A stretch of DNA of 7,945 nt from Firmicutes bacterium UBA5301. Its GTDB lineage: Bacteria; Bacillota; UBA5301. The notes under the pieces are model-generated. The model saw only the letters and a list, made by a program, of their open reading frames with translations, was not told the origin of the DNA and ran no database searches. How positions within the stretch are numbered: position 1 is the first letter of the stretch; every line of letters begins with the position of its first letter. The stretch spans positions 2,034 to 9,978 of the forward strand of contig DHRX01000099.1 in NCBI GenBank assembly GCA_002408345.1, written 5' to 3'. The position numbers and the translations under genes were made by a program. Positions 1 to 6,028 of this stretch are shown here, one piece after another.

Positions 1-200
1 GGTCTAATTGCAATAATATTACCAGGGGTCCGACCAACCATGCGTTTAGCCTCTTCTCCAACAGCTAAAACCTGCTCAGTATCACGATCAATCGCAACTA
101 CAGAAGGTTCATGGCTGACAATCCCCTTACCTTTAGTGTACACCAATGTATTAGCTGTACCTAAATCTATCCCCATGTCTCGAGAAAATCTACGGAACAT
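1..200 (-). CDS. mreB: Rod shape-determining protein MreB, N-terminal part
   Basis: This is the first 66 residues of MreB, the bacterial actin homologue that forms membrane-associated filaments and guides lateral cell-wall synthesis in rod-shaped cells. The visible protein begins MFRRFSRDMGIDLGTANTLV. The DLGTANTLVY stretch is the actin-family phosphate-1 loop that contacts ATP, and the following KGKGIV and EPSVVAI segments are typical of MreB. The start at 200 is preferred over the internal ATG at 176 because the family normally carries the short FRRFSRD-like leader, which helps bind the membrane. A purine-rich GGAAGAG sits immediately before the ATG and an AAAGGGG about 13 bases upstream, so the ribosome binding site is not perfectly spaced. 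The gene follows radC after 76 AT-rich bases and runs off the window at position 1. Identity is secure; only the remainder is missing. Confidence 0.96.
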   Translation of the reverse strand, partial: MFRRFSRDMGIDLGTANTLVYTKGKGIVSHEPSVVAIDRDTEQVLAVGEEAKRMVGRTPGNIIAIR

Positions 201-276
201 CTCTTCCAAATAGCCCCTTTCACAACTTAGAATAAACCTTGCTTAAATTCTTTAAAATCAACTGTAATACCTTTTG

Positions 277-993
277 TCAGAGTATGCCTTTTTCTCTGAG
301 ACTAATAAAAGTATTATCCCCAATTATAATGTGATCTAACACCTCTATCCCTAACAAATTACCGCATTCGGCCAACCGTTTAGTTAGACCCAGATCCTCT
401 CTACTTGGCGTCGGATCGCCGCTTGGGTGGTTATGGGCCAAAATGACCCCTGCTCCGGCCCTGCTAATGGCCGGGCGAAAAACCTCCCTTGGGTGCACTA
501 AGCTAGCATTCAGCGTCCCAATTGAAACTAGTTCATTCGTAAGAATCTGATTTTTTACATCCAACACCAGACATCGAAAATGCTCTTTAGCCAAAAAGCG
601 CAAATCCGAACAAAAGACCGCCGCCGCATCAGCTGGGCTCTGCACCACCCTTTTTTGCCGCGCGTCTAACTGGTTAGCCCTTTGACCAAGGGCCAGAGCC
701 GCTGTAACCTGAGCAGCTTTAGCCTTACCCATTCCCGTTACTTTACTTAATTCCCAAGGGTCTGTGGTCGCTAGACCTCTAAGTCCACCAAAAGCGGTCA
801 AAAGGTGACCGGCCAACTCTGTTACACCCCGTCCTCGACATCCGGTTCCGAGAATTACTGTTAATAGCTCTAGGTTAGAAAGGCTTGCTGTTCCTTGAGC
901 CATAAGTTTTTCTCGTGGACGTTCTTCCTCTGGTAACGCCTTAAGTTTTCCAAGTCCGCTAATGATTATCTCTCCTCTGTAGGAGTATGGCAT
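277..993 (-). CDS. radC: RadC family JAMM-domain protein
   Basis: RadC-like protein of 238 residues from the ATG at 993. The N-terminal part carries the family signature LPEEERPREKL (residues 20-30), followed by a helix-hairpin-helix-like region around residues 77-105. The C-terminal JAB/MPN domain has the metal-binding motif HNHPSGDPTPSRED, with H187, H189 and D200 as the expected zinc ligands. The biochemical role of chromosomal RadC is unsettled: it was once called a DNA repair protein, and that assignment has been questioned. The gene overlaps the end of maf and precedes mreB, the usual arrangement in Bacillota. The start is uncertain. The ATG at 993 has no visible ribosome binding site, the ATG at 1041 would add an unlikely 16-residue leader, and an ATT at 963 has a well-placed AGGAG upstream and would give a 228-residue protein closer to typical RadC length. 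The family call is firm. Confidence 0.93.
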   Translation of the reverse strand: MPYSYRGEIIISGLGKLKALPEEERPREKLMAQGTASLSNLELLTVILGTGCRGRGVTELAGHLLTAFGGLRGLATTDPWELSKVTGMGKAKAAQVTAALALGQRANQLDARQKRVVQSPADAAAVFCSDLRFLAKEHFRCLVLDVKNQILTNELVSIGTLNASLVHPREVFRPAISRAGAGVILAHNHPSGDPTPSREDLGLTKRLAECGNLLGIEVLDHIIIGDNTFISLREKGIL

Positions 994-1555
994 AATCGAA
1001 CCGTTTAAGTAAACGATCCAAAGCAGACAGGGGCAAACCAACTACATTAAAATAACAGCCATTTATTCGGCTAACCAACAACCCACCTAACCTTTGGATT
1101 CCATAAGCTCCTGCTTTATCCAAAGGTTCACCTGAATCGACATAGGCCTCAATTTCTTCCTTACTCAGGGGACGGAATGCAACCTGGGTTTCAACAGCTT
1201 CTGCCACTAGTTCTTTTGTCTTCGCGTTAACTACGGCTATCCCTGTATAAACTGAATGGGTTCGCCCAGATAGTCGCGTCAACATCTCTCTAGCCTCTGC
1301 AGAATCCTGGGGTTTACCTAAAATTCGGCCATCAAGGACGACGATTGTATCGGCCCCGATAACCAACCCATCAGATACCTTCTGGGCTACTGAAGTGGCT
1401 TTGACCGTTGCCAACTTCTGACCATAGCCAGCTGGAGTTTCACCATTATAGGCAGGTTCTGGAACTGTACTAGGTACGATTGAAAATTCCAGACCCAAGC
1501 TAGCTAAAAGTTCGCTACGTCTTGGAGAACTGGAGGCCAAAATCAGTTTAGGCAT
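959..1555 (-). CDS. maf: Maf family nucleoside triphosphate pyrophosphatase
   Basis: Full-length Maf protein of 198 residues, a cytoplasmic enzyme that hydrolyses non-canonical or excess nucleoside triphosphates to monophosphate and pyrophosphate. Members of the YhdE type act mainly on dTTP and UTP. The N-terminal LILASSSPRRSELL (residues 4-17) is the Maf signature loop. GADT at 67-70 contains the catalytic aspartate D69. GKP at 80-82, LSGRTHSVYTG at 95-105 and DKAGAYGIQ at 146-154 are further conserved active-site elements. The ATG at 1555 is supported by a strong GGAGGGAG ribosome binding site about nine bases upstream. It starts 62 bases after apbE, with no terminator in between, and its last 35 bases overlap radC if radC starts at 993. 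Substrate preference within the family is inferred from general resemblance, not tested residue by residue. Confidence 0.96.
   Translation of the reverse strand: MPKLILASSSPRRSELLASLGLEFSIVPSTVPEPAYNGETPAGYGQKLATVKATSVAQKVSDGLVIGADTIVVLDGRILGKPQDSAEAREMLTRLSGRTHSVYTGIAVVNAKTKELVAEAVETQVAFRPLSKEEIEAYVDSGEPLDKAGAYGIQRLGGLLVSRINGCYFNVVGLPLSALDRLLKRFDYAILLQRRDNH
970..978 (-). promoter_or_regulatory. Possible radC ribosome binding site inside the maf 3' end
   Basis: The coding strand reads AGAGGAGAG here, a good Shine-Dalgarno match within the last codons of maf. It lies downstream of the ATG at 993, so it cannot serve that codon. The AGGAG core (976-972) is followed by three in-frame rare start codons, ATA (969), ATC (966) and ATT (963), at spacings of 2, 5 and 8 bases. 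The ATT overlaps the maf stop codon. This suggests coupled initiation at a non-canonical start, but the purines also encode Arg-Arg-Asp of Maf and may be coincidental. Confidence 0.35.
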
Positions 1556-1617
1556 AAGCTACTCCCTCCAGAAATTAGCTATCGAGCCCCTTTTTCCTGT
1601 TATCTTTTTTATTGTTG

Positions 1618-2550
1618 TCAATTTTCCACCCACGCTACTGACAAACTACCATAAATCGTAACCTTCCCATTTTTATCAACAAAGAGCGCTCGACAAGGAA
1701 CAAACTCTTCTATCGCCATAACCCCTTCAGGCCCTGTTATAAAGAACAAAGTTGAAAGAATATCGGCAGTTAGCCCATCTGAAGCGACTACACTAACCCC
1801 TCGATAACCGGAAGCCGGATATCCGGTACGAGGATCAATTAAATGATGATAGCGCTGCCCGTTATAATCAAACCCACGTTCATAATCCCCAGAAGTAGCT
1901 ATCGCTTGCCCTGGTAATAATTTGAAGTAGCCTAAGGGCTTACCGCCAGCTGGATTACGTACCGCTACCCGCCATTCCCGCCGGGCGATACTAGGGGTTC
2001 CTATAACTCGAACGGTCCCCCCTATATCTACTAAACCTCTTCGAACACCTGTCTCTTGAATTAAGTGATAAACTCGGTCAACCCCATAACCTTTTAATAG
2101 CGACCCTAAATCCAAGTTAGGTCCTAAGTTGAGCTGGTCTAAAGCGGTAGTTACCTGATCCCGTTCTGGCGGTATCTGCTCAGCAATCGCTTTCTTCCAA
2201 AGCAAAGTTAATGGCGCGATCTGTACCGTATAAGCACCGTCAGATAAATTTTGAAACTTTGCAGCAACCGCCAGTAGCTGGGCTAACTCTTGGTCCGCTG
2301 GCAGCTCCTCTCGTGAGTAACGGTTCAAAAAGGATTCTGGTTGAAACAAGTCATACCGCTGAGTCAAACGGACCAATTCGTTATTAACTACCGTTGTTAA
2401 TTCTTTAACCCGGTGTCCAGGAATAGTCACTCGGTAGTAGGAATCCATGGTAAAACCCTCCAGGGTATGGGCCGGGAGGGTTTGGAAATACCTGCCACTA
2501 ATTAAAACTAAACAAACGGCGGTTAGTGCCAACCGGAAGTTACGACGCAT
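1618..2550 (-). CDS. apbE: FAD:protein FMN transferase ApbE
   Basis: ApbE transfers FMN from FAD to a threonine of target proteins through a phosphoester bond. The obvious targets are RnfD and RnfG encoded just upstream. The 310-residue protein starts with basic residues and a hydrophobic segment (about 7-19), so it is probably exported or anchored outside the membrane. I see no convincing lipobox. Family motifs visible are DLGSLLKGYGVDRV (147-160), DIGG (175-178), TSGDYERG (219-226), YHHLIDPRTGYP (234-245) and TADILST (261-267), the last carrying expected Mg2+ ligands. Several positions differ from the usual consensus: MDS instead of MGT near residue 35, GAYTVQ instead of GAFDPT near 105, and Ser at 150 where Gly is common. 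Its start overlaps rnfB by 11 bases, which supports operon membership. I am confident in the family; activity is inferred. Confidence 0.94.
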   Translation of the reverse strand: MRRNFRLALTAVCLVLISGRYFQTLPAHTLEGFTMDSYYRVTIPGHRVKELTTVVNNELVRLTQRYDLFQPESFLNRYSREELPADQELAQLLAVAAKFQNLSDGAYTVQIAPLTLLWKKAIAEQIPPERDQVTTALDQLNLGPNLDLGSLLKGYGVDRVYHLIQETGVRRGLVDIGGTVRVIGTPSIARREWRVAVRNPAGGKPLGYFKLLPGQAIATSGDYERGFDYNGQRYHHLIDPRTGYPASGYRGVSVVASDGLTADILSTLFFITGPEGVMAIEEFVPCRALFVDKNGKVTIYGSLSVAWVEN

Positions 2551-3364
2551 TGACTCGTTCCTGACCTTGTTGCGTTCCTATAATTAGGCAGTGTTTAGGA
2601 CATTTTTCTACGCAAAGCCCACATTCAGTACAGTTAGCATAGTCAACTACCGGTAAATTGTCTTCTAACCGCAATGCTTGGTGGGTACAGGCACGAACAC
2701 ACAAGCCACAAGCGATACAGCCTGAGTTACAAACAGCTAAAACCGCTTTACCTTTCTCTGGGTTCTGACATAACAGCTGTAAAGAATGTTGTTCCTCATG
2801 TAACCGGATAGCTGAGCGGGGGCAAGCTTTTACACAGAGCCCACAACCGATACAGAGCTCTTGAACAACAGACATCCTTCCATTTTTATCTTGCCGAATT
2901 GCGTCACTAGGACAGACTTGTGCACAGTCACCCAACCCAACACAGCCGTAGGAGCAACCGAGGGTGCTCCCAATTAGGCTCTGATATCCTAAACACGTAT
3001 GTATATCCTTATATTGAGGCGGGTTCTTCAAGCTCGGACAACAGTGAATTACCGCTATCTTGACCGGACCAGTTTGAGCGGAACGTCCCAGAAGACTACC
3101 GATCTGATCTGCTACCGCCTGGCCCCCCACCGAACACTGGTTAACCTCAGCGGTACCAGCAACCATAGCCTCAGCAGCCCCTCGACAACCGGGAAGCCCA
3201 CAGGCACCGCAATTGATCCCTGGTAATAACGCTTCCACTTCGTCGATCCGAGGATCGGTCTCTACCCGAAAACGCCGTTCAACTAGAGCTAAGATAAAGC
3301 CAAAGAGCACACCTAACCCGCCCATGACCACGCCTGCTAATACTATTTTTTGGACAACCCCCAT
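2540..3364 (-). CDS. rnfB: Rnf complex Fe-S subunit RnfB
   Basis: RnfB is the likely entry subunit that exchanges electrons with soluble ferredoxin. The 274-residue protein begins with one membrane helix (about 6-28). Next is the RnfB Fe-S domain, with C52, C55, C60 and C77 set in NCGACGLPGC, which bind one [4Fe-4S] cluster. A middle region has C108, C109 and C124. Four ferredoxin-type motifs follow: C137/141/147/151, C171/174/177/181, C216/219/222/226 and C245/248/251/255. That predicts at least five [4Fe-4S] clusters, the long form found in Clostridia and not the shorter proteobacterial one. A GAGG ribosome binding site stands about ten bases before the ATG. The gene lies 25 bases after rnfA and overlaps apbE by 11 bases. 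Cluster number is read from cysteine spacing only. Confidence 0.97.
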   Translation of the reverse strand: MGVVQKIVLAGVVMGGLGVLFGFILALVERRFRVETDPRIDEVEALLPGINCGACGLPGCRGAAEAMVAGTAEVNQCSVGGQAVADQIGSLLGRSAQTGPVKIAVIHCCPSLKNPPQYKDIHTCLGYQSLIGSTLGCSYGCVGLGDCAQVCPSDAIRQDKNGRMSVVQELCIGCGLCVKACPRSAIRLHEEQHSLQLLCQNPEKGKAVLAVCNSGCIACGLCVRACTHQALRLEDNLPVVDYANCTECGLCVEKCPKHCLIIGTQQGQERVNAS

Positions 3365-3389
3365 ATTTTAAAACCTCGTTTCCAAGAAA

Positions 3390-3977
3390 TCACTGGGCAA
3401 CCAAACCGGCAAAACCTAAGAAAGCCATAGACAAAATACCGGCTGTAATCAGAATAATTGGTGTCCCCTGAAAAGCTTCGGGAATATCAGCCCACTCTAA
3501 CCTTTCCCGGATTCCGGCCAAAAGCGCTAGCGCTAAGGTAAAACCTAAACCAGCACCGGTAGCAAAAACCGCTGCTTCCACTACATTATAGCTCTTTAAA
3601 GCTACTAATAAGGCTAACCCCAATACCGCACAGTTGGTAGTAATTAAAGGCAAAAAGATCCCTAGGCTACGATGGAGGGCTGGGCTGGTTTTGGCCAGGA
3701 TGGTCTCTATAACCTGAACCATAGAGGCAATAACCAAAATGTAGGCTACATAACGTAAAAACTCTAAGCCAAAAGGCAGTAAAATAAATTGTTCCAAAGA
3801 CCAAGTAACTATGGCGGAAACCACTAATACTAAAGTAGTAGCCCAGCCCATGCTCACCGCAGTTTCTATCTTTTGGGAAACGCCTAGAAAAGGGCAGATC
3901 CCTAAAAAACGGGAAAGCACAAAGTTATTTACTAAGGCTGAGCTTATCAGTATCAGAAACAGACCTTTCAGCACCAT
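3390..3977 (-). CDS. rnfA: Rnf complex membrane subunit RnfA
   Basis: RnfA is an integral membrane subunit of the ferredoxin:NAD+ oxidoreductase, homologous to RnfE and to NqrE/NqrD. The 195-residue protein has about six hydrophobic helices. Conserved features include NNFVLSRFLGICPFLGVS (17-34) with C28, and TTNCAVLG (113-120) with C116. In related Nqr and Rnf complexes the matching cysteines, together with those of the partner subunit, hold an intramembrane iron-sulfur centre between the two proteins. The ATG at 3977 has a G-rich ribosome binding site within the run of G at 3982-3988. It lies inside the 3' end of rnfE, giving a 53-base overlap, which is unusually long compared with the other junctions here. 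Product identity is secure. Confidence 0.97.
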   Translation of the reverse strand: MVLKGLFLILISSALVNNFVLSRFLGICPFLGVSQKIETAVSMGWATTLVLVVSAIVTWSLEQFILLPFGLEFLRYVAYILVIASMVQVIETILAKTSPALHRSLGIFLPLITTNCAVLGLALLVALKSYNVVEAAVFATGAGLGFTLALALLAGIRERLEWADIPEAFQGTPIILITAGILSMAFLGFAGLVAQ

Positions 3978-4584
3978 ACAACCCCCCCGCTAGCTTTTTC
4001 TGCTGATTTAACTCTACCGCTTTAAAAGTAGCAATAATTAACCCTAAAGTAATAAAGGCTCCTGGTGGCAGCAACGCCAGAATTACCGGTTGAAAATGTT
4101 GCCCCATAACGGCCACCCCGAAAATGCTACCAGAACCTAACAGCTCCCTAACAGATCCTAATAATGTTAAGGCCCAGGTAAAGCCGATACCCATTCCTAA
4201 ACCATCGAAAACTGACTCGACCGGTGGGTTTTTAAAAGCAAAGGCCTCGGCCCGCCCCATAATAATACAGTTAACGATAATTAACGGGATAAATAGCCCG
4301 AGTACTCTGTGTATATCTGGCAAGTAGGCCGCCATTACCATATCGACAACAGTTACCAAAGAAGCGATTATCACGATAAAGGAAGGGATACGAACGGCCT
4401 TAGGGATAACCCTCCGAAGTAGAGAGATAATTAGGTTGGAAAAAATAAGAACAGCTGTAGTCGCTAAACCCATAGCTAATCCGTTGATAGCGCCTGTTGT
4501 AACCGCCAGAGTAGGGCACATACCAATTAGCATCACAAAGGTTGGGTTTTCCCGCCACAAGCCCCGGGTTAAATTCTTATTCAT
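3925..4584 (-). CDS. rnfE: Rnf complex membrane subunit RnfE
   Basis: RnfE is a polytopic membrane subunit paired with RnfA, homologous to NqrD. From the ATG at 4584 the protein has 219 residues and about six hydrophobic helices. The signature stretches are GLWRENPTFVMLIGMCPTLA (8-27) with C23, VNCIIMGRAEAF (104-115) with C106, and DGLGMGIGFTWALTLLGSVRE (residues 127-147). C23 and C106 are the expected partners of RnfA C28 and C116 for an intramembrane Fe-S centre. The start at 4584 is favoured over the in-frame ATG at 4611 because an ideal GGAGGT lies seven bases before it and the protein then begins as the family usually does. It overlaps the rnfG stop by eight bases. The last 18 or so residues, after the G run, are polar and overlap rnfA in another frame. 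They may not be conserved. Confidence 0.96.
   Translation of the reverse strand: MNKNLTRGLWRENPTFVMLIGMCPTLAVTTGAINGLAMGLATTAVLIFSNLIISLLRRVIPKAVRIPSFIVIIASLVTVVDMVMAAYLPDIHRVLGLFIPLIIVNCIIMGRAEAFAFKNPPVESVFDGLGMGIGFTWALTLLGSVRELLGSGSIFGVAVMGQHFQPVILALLPPGAFITLGLIIATFKAVELNQQKKLAGGLYGAERSVSDTDKLSLSK
3982..3988 (-). repeat. Homopolymer run of seven G at the rnfE/rnfA junction
   Basis: The coding strand has seven consecutive G, encoding the end of Ala and two Gly codons of RnfE (residues 199-201). The run also provides the G-rich segment just upstream of the rnfA ATG. With one extra G, rnfE would stop at a TGA at 3970-3968, leaving a 10-base overlap with rnfA. With one G fewer, rnfE would read straight into the rnfA frame. 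It is therefore a plausible slippage or sequencing-error site. Confidence 0.6.
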
Positions 4585-5116
4585 TAACTCCACCTCCCTC
4601 AAGCAGGGCAACTACTTTAACCGCCTCAGCCTTAACACACTCTGCTACCGCCCGTGAGGAGATAGTAGCACCGGTTATCGCCTGAACATCTTGCTTTGCT
4701 CGGAAGGTATCAGCCAAAGGTTTCTGCTGAAATTGTTCTAAGAAGGACGTTTCACTGATTTTCGCCCCTAAACCTGGGGTTTCAGTATGTTCTAATACTA
4801 GCACACTATTAACGGTCTGACTTTCTAGATTAACTCCAACCATTACTGAAATTGAGCCACCAAACCCAGGAGCCGAGCAACTAAAAGCTACTGTAGTCTC
4901 CCCCGGTCTTTGGGTTAAAAAAAGACGACGTCCAGCTACTTCTCTAGTAGTAAACTGATCGGTACCTAAAACGGCCTGGACCGCCGCAGCTTCCCGTGCT
5001 CGACGGTTTTCCGCTATTTGGTCCTCGGTTAGTCCTTGAAAATAGCCTAGGCTAAGCCCGCTAACTACTGAAATTAAAGTCAATACTAACGCATAGCGTA
5101 GTATCGTATTCTTCAT
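4577..5116 (-). CDS. rnfG: Rnf complex flavoprotein subunit RnfG
   Basis: RnfG carries a covalently bound FMN on the outer face of the membrane and relays electrons within the Rnf complex. From the ATG at 5116 the protein has 179 residues. It has one N-terminal membrane helix (about 7-25) and then an extracytoplasmic FMN-binding domain. Motifs are GFGGSISVMVGV (84-95), HTETPGLGAKI (110-120) and ITGATISS (147-154), in which T151 is the expected FMN-phosphoester threonine modified by ApbE. The start at 5116 is chosen because it forms an ATGA overlap with the rnfD stop, has a G-rich stretch just before it, and gives a normal RnfG N-terminus. An upstream in-frame ATG at 5269 would add about 50 residues read from inside rnfD without family resemblance. 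Assignment is secure by motif and position. Confidence 0.96.
   Translation of the reverse strand: MKNTILRYALVLTLISVVSGLSLGYFQGLTEDQIAENRRAREAAAVQAVLGTDQFTTREVAGRRLFLTQRPGETTVAFSCSAPGFGGSISVMVGVNLESQTVNSVLVLEHTETPGLGAKISETSFLEQFQQKPLADTFRAKQDVQAITGATISSRAVAECVKAEAVKVVALLEGGGVNE
4588..4598 (-). promoter_or_regulatory. Ribosome binding site deciding the rnfE start
   Basis: The coding strand reads GGGAGGTGGAG, with the GGAGGT core at 4597-4592, seven bases before the ATG at 4584. This near-perfect Shine-Dalgarno sequence lies inside the last codons of rnfG, where it encodes the Gly-Gly-Gly-Val tail. It favours the start at 4584 over the upstream ATG at 4611 and suggests coupled translation of rnfG and rnfE. 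Confidence 0.8.
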
Positions 5117-6027
5117 TTCGCCACCCCCAGCGGTTTCGGCCAAGTCGCCCTTTCTAATAAAGGTACCGCCGCATTCATCAGGAGAATAGCAAAAGAAACC
5201 CCTTCCGGATAACCACCAAACTCTCGGATAATCACGGTGATTAAGCCAATGCCAACAGCGAAAATCCACCGTCCACTGGGTGTAACCGGAGAAGTAACAT
5301 AATCAGTAGCCATAAAACACGCGCCTAAAATTAAGCCACCGCTAAACCAAGTTACCGTTAGCGGGGTACCCAAAGCTAACCCTAGTAAACCAGCGCTACC
5401 TAAAACCCCGCAAGGGATTCGCCAGTCAATATAACCCTTCCAAAGCAGATACCCTGCGCCAAGGAGTAAGGCTATTGCTGAAGTTTCACCTAAACTACCA
5501 CCAACATTGCCCCCAAAAAGATCAAGCCAATTAGGCAGCTTTTCGCCAGCAGCCAGCAACGACAAAGGGGTAGCGGTAGTTGTACCATCTAAAGGCGCTT
5601 GCCAAGTTGTCATAGCCACAGGAAAGGAGATTAAGAGGAAGGTTCGTCCAACCAAAGCCGGGTTAAAAGGGTTATTGCCTAAACCTCCATAGATCTGCTT
5701 GCCTAAAATAACAGCTACTACAGCTCCTAAAACCGCCATCCAAATTGGCAACCCTGGCGGTAAAGTTAAAGCTAACAGTAAACCGGTAATAATTACACTC
5801 CCATCAGCCTTCGGTTCTTGATGCCGAACATACTTGACCCATAAATATTCACTAGCTACCGCCGCTGCTATCGTAGTAGTAATTAGAGCTAAAGCTTGGA
5901 TTCCAAAAAGATAGATCGCAACCAGGCTGGTAGGAACTAAAGCCATTACTACCGACCACATTATCTTGTTAGTTAACTCTGGTCCTCCAATATGGGGCCC
6001 AGGCCCTTGGAGTAAAGTACCTTCCAT
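5113..6027 (-). CDS. rnfD: Rnf complex flavoprotein membrane subunit RnfD
   Basis: RnfD is a polytopic membrane subunit related to NqrB, thought to take part in coupling electron flow to ion transport. The 304-residue protein opens with GPGPHIGGPELTNKIMWSV (8-26), a hallmark of the family. Further motifs are GGLGNNPFNPALVGRTFLL (114-132), GGNVGGSLGETS (172-183), ATDYVTSPVTPSGR (240-253) and YPEGVSFAILLMN (273-285). The TTTATPLS stretch (149-156) matches the covalent flavin motif, with T153 as the expected FMN-bearing residue. Hydrophobic segments fill most of the remaining sequence. The ATG lies one base after the rnfC stop, with an AAAGGAAAGGG-type ribosome binding site in the end of rnfC. 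Its own stop overlaps the rnfG start as ATGA. Whether the coupling ion is Na+ or H+ cannot be told from this sequence. Confidence 0.97.
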   Translation of the reverse strand: MEGTLLQGPGPHIGGPELTNKIMWSVVMALVPTSLVAIYLFGIQALALITTTIAAAVASEYLWVKYVRHQEPKADGSVIITGLLLALTLPPGLPIWMAVLGAVVAVILGKQIYGGLGNNPFNPALVGRTFLLISFPVAMTTWQAPLDGTTTATPLSLLAAGEKLPNWLDLFGGNVGGSLGETSAIALLLGAGYLLWKGYIDWRIPCGVLGSAGLLGLALGTPLTVTWFSGGLILGACFMATDYVTSPVTPSGRWIFAVGIGLITVIIREFGGYPEGVSFAILLMNAAVPLLERATWPKPLGVAK

Positions 6028-6028
6028 C

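Noticed and set aside
201..276. Possible promoter for mreB: TTGATT at 261-256 followed by AT-rich sequence with TTTATT about 19 bases on.
   Set aside because: The -10 match is weak (about 4 of 6) and the spacing is long. In an AT-rich gap such matches arise by chance.
277..299. Perfect 6-base inverted repeat (TCAGAG / CTCTGA, 11-base loop) at the radC 3' end, considered as a terminator.
   Set aside because: It lies within the last radC codons, has a short stem, and is not followed by a T-run on either strand.
1557..1580. Inverted repeat AGCTA/TAGCT flanking the maf ribosome binding site, considered as a translation-control hairpin.
   Set aside because: Only five base pairs with a 14-base loop, too weak to support a regulatory claim.
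1590..1617. T-rich tracts on the plus strand in the apbE-maf gap, considered as a terminator.
   Set aside because: They are A-rich in the direction of transcription and have no stem before them, so they would not terminate the minus-strand operon.
2999..3226. Plus-strand open frame of 75 codons inside rnfB, and similar plus-strand frames inside rnfA, rnfE, rnfD and rnfC.
   Set aside because: Each is antisense to a gene with clear family motifs. None has a recognisable product, and low-complexity serine/threonine/proline-rich content is typical of shadow frames.
3390..6027. Frequent CTAA/TTAG words through the rnf genes, considered as a dispersed repeat or protein-binding motif.
   Set aside because: They mostly fall where a TTA or CTA leucine codon meets a following codon beginning with G, as expected in leucine-, alanine- and glycine-rich membrane proteins.
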